Assembly (NCBI GenBank): GCA_016302165.1
Contig: JAEDOD010000012.1
Coordinates: 1-29,486 of the forward strand
Source of the DNA: Sphaerochaetaceae bacterium
GTDB lineage: Bacteria > Spirochaetota > Spirochaetia > Sphaerochaetales > Sphaerochaetaceae
Direction of reading: 5' to 3'
Length of the DNA: 29,486 bases
The position numbers were made by a program, and so were the translations under genes. Below the pieces are notes generated by a model. It saw only the letters and a program-made list of their open reading frames with translations. It had not been told where the DNA came from and did no database searches. Positions 22,962 to 29,486 of the stretch are shown here, piece after piece; the stretch's first letter is position 1, and the number at the start of each line of letters is the position of its first letter.

Positions 22962-24242
22962 TCAGTTCTTCTTTTCGATCTTGTCGAAGCCTGTATACAC
23001 TTTCAGTGCTTCAGGAATTGTAATGGATCCGTCTTCGTTCTGGTAATTCTCAATTACAGCAACCATTGCTCTGGACAGGGCTACAGCTGTTCCGTTAAGC
23101 ATATGGACGAACTTGATCTTTCCATCATCGTCACGATAGCGGATGTTCAATGAGCGGGCCTGATAGTCAGTACAGTTGGAAGTGCTGGTCACTTCACCAT
23201 ATTCACCTTCGTCACCACGGCCTGGCATCCAAGCTTCGATGTCGAACTTTCTGTAGGCTGGAGCTCCAAGGTCACCTGTGGCTGTGTCAACGATTCTGTA
23301 TGGAAGACCAAGTCCCTGGAAGATCTCCTCTTCAATGGCGAGAATCTCCTTGTGGTAGCTTTCGCTTTCCTCTGGAAGACAGTAGATGAACATCTCAAGC
23401 TTTGAGAACTGGTGCACTCTGTAGAGGCCCTTGGAATACTGTCCTGCGCCTCCTGCTTCCCTTCTGAAGCAGTGGGAGAGACCTGTCATCTTGATAGGAA
23501 GGTCCTCTTTGTTGAGGATAGTGTCCTTATAGTATCCGCCGAGAGTGATTTCAGCTGTTCCTACAAGACAAGTATCTGTTCCTTCGATGGTGTAGATGTT
23601 GCTTTCAGCTCCGCGGGGATTGAAGCCGATTCCGTTAAGAATCTCTTCCTTGGCCACGTCTGGAGTAATGAATGGAGTGAAGCCATGCTTCATGACGATA
23701 TCCATGGCATATCTCTCAAGAGCCATCTGGAGGATTACAGCCTTGTTCTTGATATAGTAGAACTTCTGTCCGGAAACCTTTGCACCTTTGTCGAAATCCA
23801 GGATATCCAGCTCTTCACCCAGCTGTACATGGTCCTTTGCCTTGAATGGGAAGTGCTTTGGCTCTCCGAAGAACTTGATTGCAAGATTGTCCTTGTCTTC
23901 CTTTCCGATAGGAGCTTCAGGGGAAGCGTAGTTTGGAATTGTCATGGCTTCCTTTCTGAACTTCTCGTCGATTTCAGCAAGCTTTGCTTCCTTTGCAGCA
24001 AGCTCTTCCTTGATGTTCTTTCCTTCCTGGATGAGAGCCTGTCTTGTTTCGTTGTCCAGCTTCTGCTTCATCTTCTGGGCTGTCTCATTTCTCTTGCTTC
24101 TGAGATTCTCGACTTCCAGAAGGAGCGCTGCCCTTTCATCCTGGTCCTTGACGATCTGGTCAAGGTCCACATTCATATATCTGTCCTTGATGTTCTTTGC
24201 AATTTCGTCGTATCTGGTCTTCAGTTCCTTTACGTCAATCAT
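22962..24242 (-). CDS. serS: Serine--tRNA ligase
   Basis: SerRS is a class II synthetase that charges tRNA-Ser and, where present, tRNA-Sec. The 426 residues show an N-terminal long antiparallel coiled-coil arm (about 28-100) that grips the tRNA variable arm. The catalytic core has motif 2 around CFRREAGGAGQYSKGLYRVHQF (258-279) and motif 3 near the C-terminus (LNGTAVALSRAMVAVIENYQ), with the serine-site TAEITL and EVTSTSNCTDYQARSLNIRYR blocks. GGAGGG lies 8 bases before the ATG on the minus strand, so it is translated by a Shine-Dalgarno start inside the operon. Spacing is 17 bases after proC and 2 bases before pncB. Nothing odd is seen in the sequence. Confidence 0.97.
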   Translation of the reverse strand: MIDVKELKTRYDEIAKNIKDRYMNVDLDQIVKDQDERAALLLEVENLRSKRNETAQKMKQKLDNETRQALIQEGKNIKEELAAKEAKLAEIDEKFRKEAMTIPNYASPEAPIGKEDKDNLAIKFFGEPKHFPFKAKDHVQLGEELDILDFDKGAKVSGQKFYYIKNKAVILQMALERYAMDIVMKHGFTPFITPDVAKEEILNGIGFNPRGAESNIYTIEGTDTCLVGTAEITLGGYYKDTILNKEDLPIKMTGLSHCFRREAGGAGQYSKGLYRVHQFSKLEMFIYCLPEESESYHKEILAIEEEIFQGLGLPYRIVDTATGDLGAPAYRKFDIEAWMPGRGDEGEYGEVTSTSNCTDYQARSLNIRYRDDDGKIKFVHMLNGTAVALSRAMVAVIENYQNEDGSITIPEALKVYTGFDKIEKKN

Positions 24243-24259
24243 TTAGGTTTCCCTCCATA

Positions 24260-25057
24260 TCATTTGGCGCTTTGCGTCATTTCTTCGCTTTTTCTTACTG
24301 TGGCTTCCACAGCTTCCTGTACTATTGAGGCAAATCCTCCATCTGTCAGAGCCTTTACCCCCTCAATGGTAGTTCCACGTGGAGAGCATACCATAGTTTC
24401 CAGTTCAATTGCACCCTTGCCGGTGGCTTTTTGAAGCTTGGCTGCCCCTGCCATTGTGCCTGAGACAATGTCCAGGGCGGTCCTATAGGGGATTCCCTCC
24501 CTGACTCCAGCCATGGATATCTGGTGCATGAACTCGTAGATGAAGGCAATTGCACTGCCGGATATGCCGATGAAGGCGGAGAAGAGATTCTCCTCCAGAG
24601 GGAAGGCTTCTCCAAAGCTTGAGGCAATCTTCATGGATAGATCCCTCTTATCCTCTTCCACTTCCTTTCCAAAGGCGACAGCTGTAACAGAAGCGCCTAC
24701 CTTGGCTCCAATGTTAGGCATGAACCTTACTACCTTTTCGCTTTCCAGATTCTTCGTCAATGTTCCCAGGTCCACTCCTGCGCATATGGAGATGTAGAGT
24801 CCAGGCTTCAGGGAGCGAAGAGTATCATATAGATGAGGAAGGTTCTGGGGCTTCAGGGCAATGATGACTACATCAGAGCCTGAGGCATCTGGAATGGAGG
24901 AGAGCAGTGAGATGTTACATTCCTTCTTCAAAGCTTCACCTTTTTCCTTGGTACGCTCATATACAGAGACCTTGAAGGAGCTATCTTTGGAAAGAGCGTG
25001 GGCTATGGCTCCTCCCATGTTTCCTCCGCCGATTATGGCAACCGAGTATTCATTCAA
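24260..25057 (-). CDS. proC: Pyrroline-5-carboxylate reductase
   Basis: ProC reduces 1-pyrroline-5-carboxylate to proline with NAD(P)H, the last step of proline synthesis. The 265-residue protein opens with the dinucleotide-binding loop VAIIGGGNMGGAIA, has VVIIALKPQNLPH and KVVRFMPNIGAKVGASVTAV in the core, and ends with the dimer-domain signature: ISGSAIAFIYEFMHQISMAGVREG...A, then SPRGTTIEGVKAL. The start codon is TTG at 25057, chosen because AGGAGG lies 7 bases upstream on the minus strand; the nearby ATG is out of frame. It lies between trmL (11-base gap) and serS in one operon, while proA-proB is a separate unit on the other strand. Confidence 0.95.
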   Translation of the reverse strand: MNEYSVAIIGGGNMGGAIAHALSKDSSFKVSVYERTKEKGEALKKECNISLLSSIPDASGSDVVIIALKPQNLPHLYDTLRSLKPGLYISICAGVDLGTLTKNLESEKVVRFMPNIGAKVGASVTAVAFGKEVEEDKRDLSMKIASSFGEAFPLEENLFSAFIGISGSAIAFIYEFMHQISMAGVREGIPYRTALDIVSGTMAGAAKLQKATGKGAIELETMVCSPRGTTIEGVKALTDGGFASIVQEAVEATVRKSEEMTQSAK

Positions 25058-25068
25058 TGTTTTGCCTC

Positions 25069-25536
25069 CTATATAAAATCAGGATAATCCCATTGCCTTA
25101 GGCATTCATATGCAGCTACAGCTACAGCATTGGACAGATTAAGGCAGCGCTTATCTTCCTTCATGGGTATTCTGAGGGTCCTGTCTTTATATGAAGAAAG
25201 TATTTCCTCTCCCAGTCCACAGGACTCCTTGCCGAAGACCAGGTATATGTCTTTTTCCTTTGGGAAGGAGACGGAAGAGAAGCTTCTTTCCCCATGGGCT
25301 GAGAAGAACCAGGCTTCCTTTCCTTCCAGGTGGTCCAGGAACTCCTTCTGTGACTGGAACTCAATTCTCTTTACATCCTTCCAGTAGTCAAGGCCCGATC
25401 TTCTTGCAGCTTTGTCTGAAATGTCGAAGCCCAGAGGATGGACCAGCACCAGCACTGAGCCTGTGGCTGCACAGGTTCTTCCGATGTTCCCCGTATTCTG
25501 AGGTATCTCAGGCTCAATCAGGCAAAGGTAAAGCAT
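25069..25536 (-). CDS. trmL: tRNA (cytidine/uridine-34 2'-O)-methyltransferase TrmL
   Basis: TrmL is a dimeric SPOUT methyltransferase that modifies the wobble base ribose of tRNA-Leu isoacceptors. The 155-residue protein is close to a minimal family member: the N-terminal LIEPEIPQNTGNIGRTCAATG, then VHPLGFDISDKAARRSGLDYW in the first third. The knot-forming SAM-binding end follows, with LVFGKESCGLGEEIL and IPMKEDKRCLNLSNAVAVAAYE. It is the first gene of the minus-strand operon with proC, serS and pncB. A good promoter starts right after the dinB stop codon, and its -10 ends 6 bases before the ATG, so the operon's message should begin at the trmL start codon. Confidence 0.94.
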   Translation of the reverse strand: MLYLCLIEPEIPQNTGNIGRTCAATGSVLVLVHPLGFDISDKAARRSGLDYWKDVKRIEFQSQKEFLDHLEGKEAWFFSAHGERSFSSVSFPKEKDIYLVFGKESCGLGEEILSSYKDRTLRIPMKEDKRCLNLSNAVAVAAYECLRQWDYPDFI

Positions 25537-25542
25537 AGTGGA

Positions 25543-25571
25543 ATTCTACACCCATGGCTATCCTTGGGCAA
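25543..25571 (-). promoter_or_regulatory. Promoter of trmL-proC-serS-pncB (predicted leaderless)
   Basis: On the minus strand TTGCCC (25571-25566), 17 bases, TAGAAT (25548-25543), then six bases TCCACT and the ATG at 25536. The -35 is 2 bases past the dinB stop codon, so the whole 37-bp gap is filled by the promoter. No terminator separates dinB from it. Confidence 0.62.
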
Positions 25572-25573
25572 GT

Positions 25574-26731
25574 TCACTGCTTCTTAAGTACAGTGGCTCT
25601 GGTAACCTTTTTCCCGTCTTTCGATAGATTTAGTATGGTCTTTTCCAGCTCTCTCAGCTTTTTCTCCTTCTCCATGAAGAATTCTCCCTGTTCAGGGTTC
25701 TCTCCTTCATAGAGATTTCCCAGGGAAAGGCCCAGGAGCCTTACTCCACTGTTGTTGTATTTCTTCTCCAATAGGCGGCAGGCAATGGAGTATATATCCT
25801 CGGAGGAATAGATTCCCCTCTGGGGAGTTTCACTGATGGTGAAGGTGGAGAAGTCACCATATCTTATCTTCAGCGTCACTGTGCGTCCCACACTTTTTTC
25901 GTCCAGGGCACGGAACATGATGCTTTGGCTCATGGCCAACAGCTCCTCCTCCATGGCGCCTTTGTCGTAGACATCAGGCCAATATGTGTGCTCCTCGCTG
26001 ATGGAATGGCTCTTTGCTTCACCCTGGTATATTCCTGGGTCGATTCCTCTGGAGACAGAGTATAGATACTCTCCGCTGGAGGGTCCGAAAAGGGAGGAAA
26101 GCTCTTCAGGAGAGTATGACCGAAGGGAGGAAGTGGATGTGATTCCCTTCCTTTTCAAGGCTTCCAGTGTGCTTTTTCCAACTCCCCACAGCTTTTCAAT
26201 TCCTATGGTGTCTACAAAGTCGATCTCTCTACCTCTGGGAACCACAGTAAGGCCGTCAGGCTTATGGAAGTCGGAAGCCAATTTTGCAATGAACCTGGAG
26301 GTTCCTACTCCCACAGAAACTGTAAGACCTGTGTTCTTCAGAATATCCTCCTTCAGCTTTCTTGCAGCCTTTCCTGGAAGAGGGTAGATTCTTCCCATCC
26401 CTGTAAGGTCCAGGAAGGCTTCATCTATGGATACCTGGAGAAAGCCTGGAGCGAAGGCTTTGATTATGTCCATGACTTCCTTAGACTTCTCGCTGTATCT
26501 TCTGTAGTTTCCCCATACACATATGGCATCCGGGCAAAGCTTCAAGGCTGTGGTCATGGGCATGGCGGAGTGGACTCCATATTTCCTGGCTTCATAGGAG
26601 CAGGTGGAGGCTACGCTTCTTGGACCGGGATAACCTATGATCAGGGGCTTTCCCCTGTACTCGGGATGGTCCAGGCACTCCACAGAAGCAAAGAATGCAT
26701 CCAGGTCTATGTGAAAGAAGACAGTTCCCAT
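25574..26731 (-). CDS. dinB: DNA polymerase IV (Y-family, DinB)
   Basis: This is a translesion polymerase that copies damaged DNA at low fidelity. The 385-residue protein starts with the catalytic FHIDLDAFFASVE (metal ligands Asp9 and, further on, Asp103/Glu104 in QVSIDEAFLD). YEARKYGVHSAMP belongs to the fingers, VGVGTSRFIAKLASDFHKPDGL to the palm, and LWGVGKSTLEALKRKGI to the thumb helix-hairpin-helix. The little-finger domain occupies about 245-360. The last residues (about 345-385) do not show an obvious beta-clamp motif of QL-x-LF type. No LexA-like box is seen in the short upstream region. The message is predicted to be leaderless, with TATAAT ending 7 bases before the ATG. Confidence 0.94.
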   Translation of the reverse strand: MGTVFFHIDLDAFFASVECLDHPEYRGKPLIIGYPGPRSVASTCSYEARKYGVHSAMPMTTALKLCPDAICVWGNYRRYSEKSKEVMDIIKAFAPGFLQVSIDEAFLDLTGMGRIYPLPGKAARKLKEDILKNTGLTVSVGVGTSRFIAKLASDFHKPDGLTVVPRGREIDFVDTIGIEKLWGVGKSTLEALKRKGITSTSSLRSYSPEELSSLFGPSSGEYLYSVSRGIDPGIYQGEAKSHSISEEHTYWPDVYDKGAMEEELLAMSQSIMFRALDEKSVGRTVTLKIRYGDFSTFTISETPQRGIYSSEDIYSIACRLLEKKYNNSGVRLLGLSLGNLYEGENPEQGEFFMEKEKKLRELEKTILNLSKDGKKVTRATVLKKQ

Positions 26732-26738
26732 AAACTAC

Positions 26739-26767
26739 ATTATAGCTTCAATCTACTTCCTTTCCAA
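26739..26767 (-). promoter_or_regulatory. dinB: Promoter of dinB (predicted leaderless)
   Basis: On the minus strand TTGGAA (26767-26762), 17 bases, a perfect TATAAT (26744-26739), then seven bases GTAGTTT and the ATG at 26731. Its -35 overlaps the -35 of the divergent promoter for the outer-membrane-like gene. Confidence 0.65.
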
Positions 26768-26789
26768 CTTTCATCCTGTTGGCTATACT
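26761..26789 (+). promoter_or_regulatory. Promoter of the outer-membrane-like gene (predicted leaderless)
   Basis: TTTCCA (26761-26766), 17 bases, TATACT (26784-26789), then seven bases TACATTG and the ATG at 26797. The -35 shares bases 26762-26766 with the dinB -35 on the other strand, so the two polymerases probably cannot bind together. Confidence 0.55.
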
Positions 26790-26796
26790 TACATTG

Positions 26797-27819
26797 ATGA
26801 AAAGGAAAGTGTCTTTTATCCTGATGGTGTGTCTTATTCTGGCTTCTGTCTTTGGAGCCTCAGAGGAGTCGGCAGCCTTAAATGCCCTGACAAGCAGTGC
26901 ACTCCGTTCCCCTTCCTACAGCGGAAGCATTGAAGATGTATTTGTAAATCCGGCAACACTTCCTCTTCTTCGTGACCAGAAGCTTTTCAAGGTAAGCGTT
27001 GCAACCTCCGAATCCTACAATACTTCCCTCTTTGGCTCTACGCCTTCTCCTTTCCTTCAGAATCTGAATACTGAAATACAGGGAACCGTTACCTCAGGTT
27101 CCCTGGCAGTTTCTGCAAAATTCTCAAATAGGCTTAGAGATAAGCGGATTACAGAGGATGGGAGAGGATTATTCGATGTCTACACAGGTGTGGATATAGA
27201 GCTGGACCTGGGATACAGAATCGGCAATAACTTCTCCTTTGGTTTCCGCCTTGGAGGAGGAAACTCCCTCTCTAGGCAAGGTAAGGAGATAAAGGGACCT
27301 GTTGGCGTCATAGAGAATGCTCTCTTCAGCCCCTATGAAAAGGTTTCAGGCTCTGAAAGGTTCTCCTCCACCGTGGGCATCCTTGTATTCAACGATAATC
27401 TCTCCTTTGGCATGACCACTAAGTCTATTATCGGTGAGGGGATATCAATGGATGGATTCTTCAGAAGACTGATGGGAAATACCACCCTGGCTCTTTCATT
27501 TATCGGCGACAGATATTCTGCAGAGGGAGACTTGAATCTGATTGTTCCCCGTATTGGAGGAAGTCTGACAGGTATGGGAATAGGGGAGGAGCGGTCGCTG
27601 ACCATAGGTGGGGATATATCCCTACAGTTCCTGAAGAACGCATATCTGGATGTGGGAATGAAATATCTGTATCTTGCAGGTAGCGATGGCATAAGCAATA
27701 TCCTTTCCTTCTCCATGTTGGGAGTAATGGATGATTTCAGCCTAGGCCTGAATATTTCAGTAGACTTCCTGGGAGAATATGATCTTCTTCCTTCCCTTGT
27801 GTTCACATATTCCAACTGA
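26797..27819 (+). CDS. Uncharacterised secreted, outer-membrane beta-barrel-like protein
   Basis: The protein is about 340 residues from the ATG at 26797; the upstream TTG at 26779 lies inside the promoter. It begins with a typical signal peptide (MKRKVSFILMVCLILASVFGA, cleavage probably after the final A). The mature part has no hydrophobic helix. It is a series of alternating short strands with glycine-rich turns, for example FSFGFRLGGGNSLS, TTLALSFIGDRYSAEGDLNLIVPRIGGSLTGMG and DDFSLGLNISVDFLGEYDLLPSLVF, ending in an aromatic-containing strand (VFTYSN). This is the pattern of an outer-membrane beta-barrel. The stretch GSIEDVFVNPATLPLL near the mature N-terminus resembles the N-P-A start found in FadL-like and PorV-like barrels. 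No specific function can be assigned. It is divergent from dinB. Confidence 0.7.
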   Translation: MKRKVSFILMVCLILASVFGASEESAALNALTSSALRSPSYSGSIEDVFVNPATLPLLRDQKLFKVSVATSESYNTSLFGSTPSPFLQNLNTEIQGTVTSGSLAVSAKFSNRLRDKRITEDGRGLFDVYTGVDIELDLGYRIGNNFSFGFRLGGGNSLSRQGKEIKGPVGVIENALFSPYEKVSGSERFSSTVGILVFNDNLSFGMTTKSIIGEGISMDGFFRRLMGNTTLALSFIGDRYSAEGDLNLIVPRIGGSLTGMGIGEERSLTIGGDISLQFLKNAYLDVGMKYLYLAGSDGISNILSFSMLGVMDDFSLGLNISVDFLGEYDLLPSLVFTYSN

Positions 27820-27882
27820 TAGTGGATTAGACTATGGAAAGACCAGCTTTTCATGATATTCTTCCTACATAAGGAAGCATCT

Positions 27883-28341
27883 ATGTCCACTACAGAGCGT
27901 TACAGAAAAGGAGAAATGGTATATCCGGAGGGCTCCTTCGAAATGTCCATGTTCCACATTATAGAGGGAAGTGTCTTGATATATGCCTTCTATGGAAAGG
28001 AAAATGAGATACTCTTGACGGAGGAAGGGAAGGGCAGTTATTTCGGACAGCTGGAGCTTATTGAAGCTATTCCCCGTTCTGCAACTGTAATAGCCAAGGA
28101 AGACTTGGTGGTGGAGAAGATTACTGGAGATGAATTTGGCTCTTACCTTGAAAGCCATAAGGGAGAGGATATGGCCCTTTTGACCCAGATGAGTGCTAGG
28201 CTCAGGGAGATAGGGAATCAGCTTCATGTAGTATATCACACCATAGATGAATATATCTCTGACTCTCATTCTGGCCATGACGAATCCTTCTTCAATAGGC
28301 TTGGCAGGATAATCAGGTTCGGTAAGGGTGTAAGGAAGTAG
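27883..28341 (+). CDS. Stand-alone cyclic nucleotide-binding domain protein (first of two)
   Basis: This 152-residue protein consists of one Crp-type cyclic nucleotide-binding beta-roll (about 5-110) followed by a helix, with no DNA-binding or kinase domain. The phosphate-binding cassette reads FGQLELIEAIPRSATVIA: the ligand arginine is kept, but the canonical FGE glutamate is Gln, so cNMP binding may be weak or altered. AAGGAAG lies 5 bases before the ATG at 27883; the frame is open upstream to 27853. It is followed after three bases by a second gene of the same kind, so the products may form a heterodimer. Such single-domain proteins recur in spirochaetes without an established role, as far as I know. 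Confidence 0.8.
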   Translation: MSTTERYRKGEMVYPEGSFEMSMFHIIEGSVLIYAFYGKENEILLTEEGKGSYFGQLELIEAIPRSATVIAKEDLVVEKITGDEFGSYLESHKGEDMALLTQMSARLREIGNQLHVVYHTIDEYISDSHSGHDESFFNRLGRIIRFGKGVRK

Positions 28342-28344
28342 GCT

Positions 28345-28809
28345 ATGGTAAGGGACAGAAGATTCAGGAAAAATGAAATCATATATAGGCAGGGAGATCC
28401 GGCATCAGAAGTCTTCTTTGTAAAGTTCGGTACAGTTGATCTTTATGTAGACTACAAGACAGAAGACAGCAAGCTGATATCTGTGGTTCCTGAAGGGAAG
28501 GTCTTCGGGGAACTGGGAGTCATAGAAGGTAAGCCCAGGACCATGACCAGCGTTGCCCGGGAAGATTCTGTGGTCACAGTTGTGGATAAGGATTCATTTC
28601 CCTCCTACATTGAAGAGCATCCCAATAAGCTGATTGTTGTCTTGGAAAGCCTTAGTTCCCGTATACGTGCCCAGTCTCATAAACTGGCAAGAGCCTGCAT
28701 TGCCGTTGCTGAATACGCAGAGGAGAAGGAGACCAGGGGATCTGTAGACCAGGCTCTCCTAAGTGAACTGGAGACTCTTGCCAAGGAGAACCTGAAGGCA
28801 AGGAGCTAG
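28345..28809 (+). CDS. Stand-alone cyclic nucleotide-binding domain protein (second of two)
   Basis: This 154-residue Crp-like beta-roll protein has no effector domain. Strand and turn pattern RRFRKNEIIYRQGDPASEVFFVKFGTVDLYV is textbook for the family. The phosphate-binding cassette FGELGVIEGKPRTMTSVA (about 54-71) keeps both the Glu and the Arg that contact cyclic nucleotide. A C-terminal helix region (about 110-154) rich in Ala/Glu could be a dimer coiled coil. It starts three bases after the previous gene stops and shares its transcript. The two are related but diverged (roughly a quarter of residues alike by eye), which suggests an old duplication. Its stop lies one base from the end of the convergent DUF2075 gene. 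Confidence 0.82.
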   Translation: MVRDRRFRKNEIIYRQGDPASEVFFVKFGTVDLYVDYKTEDSKLISVVPEGKVFGELGVIEGKPRTMTSVAREDSVVTVVDKDSFPSYIEEHPNKLIVVLESLSSRIRAQSHKLARACIAVAEYAEEKETRGSVDQALLSELETLAKENLKARS

Positions 28810-28810
28810 G

Positions 28811-29486
28811 TTATGAGAGCTTTGACTGGGAAAGGAAAGCTTTGGTCCGCGCCCTGTTCTCTTCAAGCCTTGCCTTAAGGTAGAGACTGAGCTTTTCATC
28901 TGTACAGTACACCAGGCATCCCTTCATTCCTCTAGAGAGAAGGGTGCGGTAGGTGTTCCTGATAATTGCATCTGCCTTTTTCAAGGCCAGTGGGTCCTTC
29001 TTCCTGCATAAGCCTAGGATGCCGGAAAGGGATTTATCTGTCTTGGCTCTTTTGGAGTAGTCTGTAATGACTTTCCCATCCTCAAACCTCATATCATCTC
29101 CGATTATTACTCCCACATAGCTGAATTCCAGACCTTGGCTGGTGTGGATGCATCCGATTTCGTTGACGCTATCTTCGTCGATGGCCCAGGTGGAGGTGTC
29201 TGCAAAGTTCCATCTTGCCTGGAAGTCAAACTCTTCCATCTTGATGTCCATGGCAGTTTTGTCTTTTTTGCTGTCCCAGTTCCAGCAGTATCCAGCCAGC
29301 ATTCTTGATTTGTTGTCCGTGCCATTAAGGACCTTGATCCTTTCCATCATCTCCTTTGGTGAGTCCATGACAGTGATTGAGTACTCATCCTCATCAAAGG
29401 TGTAGTAGTCATGGCGGATATCCAGTACATCGTCAAGGAAGGAGAGATATCCGTCGCTTCCATTGCATCTGAATTGGGACTCCAGT
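28811..29486 (-). CDS. DUF2075 family helicase-like protein, C-terminal part (cut by window end)
   Basis: The minus-strand frame stays open to the end of the window, so the gene is partial: about 224 C-terminal residues are present. They begin at the window edge with LESQFRCNGSDGYLSFLDDVL and continue with the D-Y-Y-T-F-D linker, then DSPKEMMERIKVLN. Later blocks are EIGCIHTSQGLEFSYVGVIIG (helicase motif-like, with the conserved QG-x-E) and RNTYRTLLSRGMKGCLVYCTDE. This order matches the second half of DUF2075 proteins, which are SF1-like P-loop ATPases annotated as DNA/RNA helicase domain proteins, often with an N-terminal nuclease domain. The Walker A and B motifs lie outside the window. The ATG at 29368 is internal, not the start. 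It converges on the tandem cNMP-binding genes. Confidence 0.85.
   Translation of the reverse strand, partial: LESQFRCNGSDGYLSFLDDVLDIRHDYYTFDEDEYSITVMDSPKEMMERIKVLNGTDNKSRMLAGYCWNWDSKKDKTAMDIKMEEFDFQARWNFADTSTWAIDEDSVNEIGCIHTSQGLEFSYVGVIIGDDMRFEDGKVITDYSKRAKTDKSLSGILGLCRKKDPLALKKADAIIRNTYRTLLSRGMKGCLVYCTDEKLSLYLKARLEENRARTKAFLSQSKLS

Noticed and set aside
23412..24434. A 340-codon open frame on the plus strand opposite serS
   Set aside because: It is antisense to serS and rich in Leu/Ser/Cys without motifs. It is a shadow of the real gene.
26732..26796. LexA-type SOS box for dinB
   Set aside because: No CTGT-N8-ACAG or GAAC-N4-GTTC type palindrome is found in the short upstream region.
1..29486. 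Search for tRNA, rRNA, CRISPR arrays and riboswitches
   Set aside because: I see no cloverleaf with CCA-adjacent arms, no rRNA-like segments, no regularly spaced repeats and no recognisable riboswitch core. Most intergenic gaps are too short to hold them.

Overview
This 29.5 kb window looks like ordinary chromosome from a diderm bacterium, most likely a spirochaete of the Sphaerochaeta/Treponema type. The support is indirect. There is an apolipoprotein N-acyltransferase and a signal-peptide beta-barrel-like protein, both expected in an outer-membrane organism. There are two stand-alone cyclic-nucleotide-binding-domain proteins, strong use of AGG/AGA for arginine, and middling GC. Genes are tightly packed with many 4-14 nt overlaps. 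The family-level placement is an inference.

Left edge (1-783): no intact gene. A short minus-strand stretch reads like the N-terminus of an ISL3-type transposase that runs off the window. A degenerate direct repeat suggests old mobile-element debris.

830-10362: ftsH (minus) and a MATE exporter (plus) diverge around an 18-bp palindrome. A ModE-like DNA-binding protein and a SAM methyltransferase (minus) diverge from a FecCD-type permease and an ABC ATPase carrying a C-terminal Nudix domain. Next come a cellobiose 2-epimerase-like enzyme and a GNAT acetyltransferase, facing a CDF exporter with a manganese-type N-D/D-D metal motif.

10529-21420: oligoendopeptidase F, a DUF2871-like membrane protein, a ROK repressor, Lnt, the selenium-dependent molybdenum hydroxylase maturation pair YqeC and XdhC-YqeB (fused), and proA-proB with a coupled glycosyltransferase-like gene. 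A bidirectional terminator closes this block.

21514-29486: a minus-strand operon trmL-proC-serS-pncB, then dinB (minus), an outer-membrane-like protein (plus), two tandem cNMP-binding-domain proteins (plus), and the 3' part of a DUF2075 helicase-like gene (minus). With proA, proB and proC all present, the glutamate-to-proline pathway is complete in the window.

The most unusual pattern is at the promoters. Six first-in-unit genes (CDF, pepF, proA, trmL, dinB and the outer-membrane-like gene) each have a good -35/-10 pair whose -10 box ends only 6-7 nt before the ATG, with no Shine-Dalgarno sequence. The start codon should therefore be at or next to the transcription start, which predicts leaderless mRNAs. 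Internal operon genes (serS, proC, the xdhC-yqeB fusion, the ABC ATPase) have strong Shine-Dalgarno sites instead. The second notable item is the ABC ATPase-Nudix fusion next to a ModE-like regulator in a transporter locus without a binding protein.
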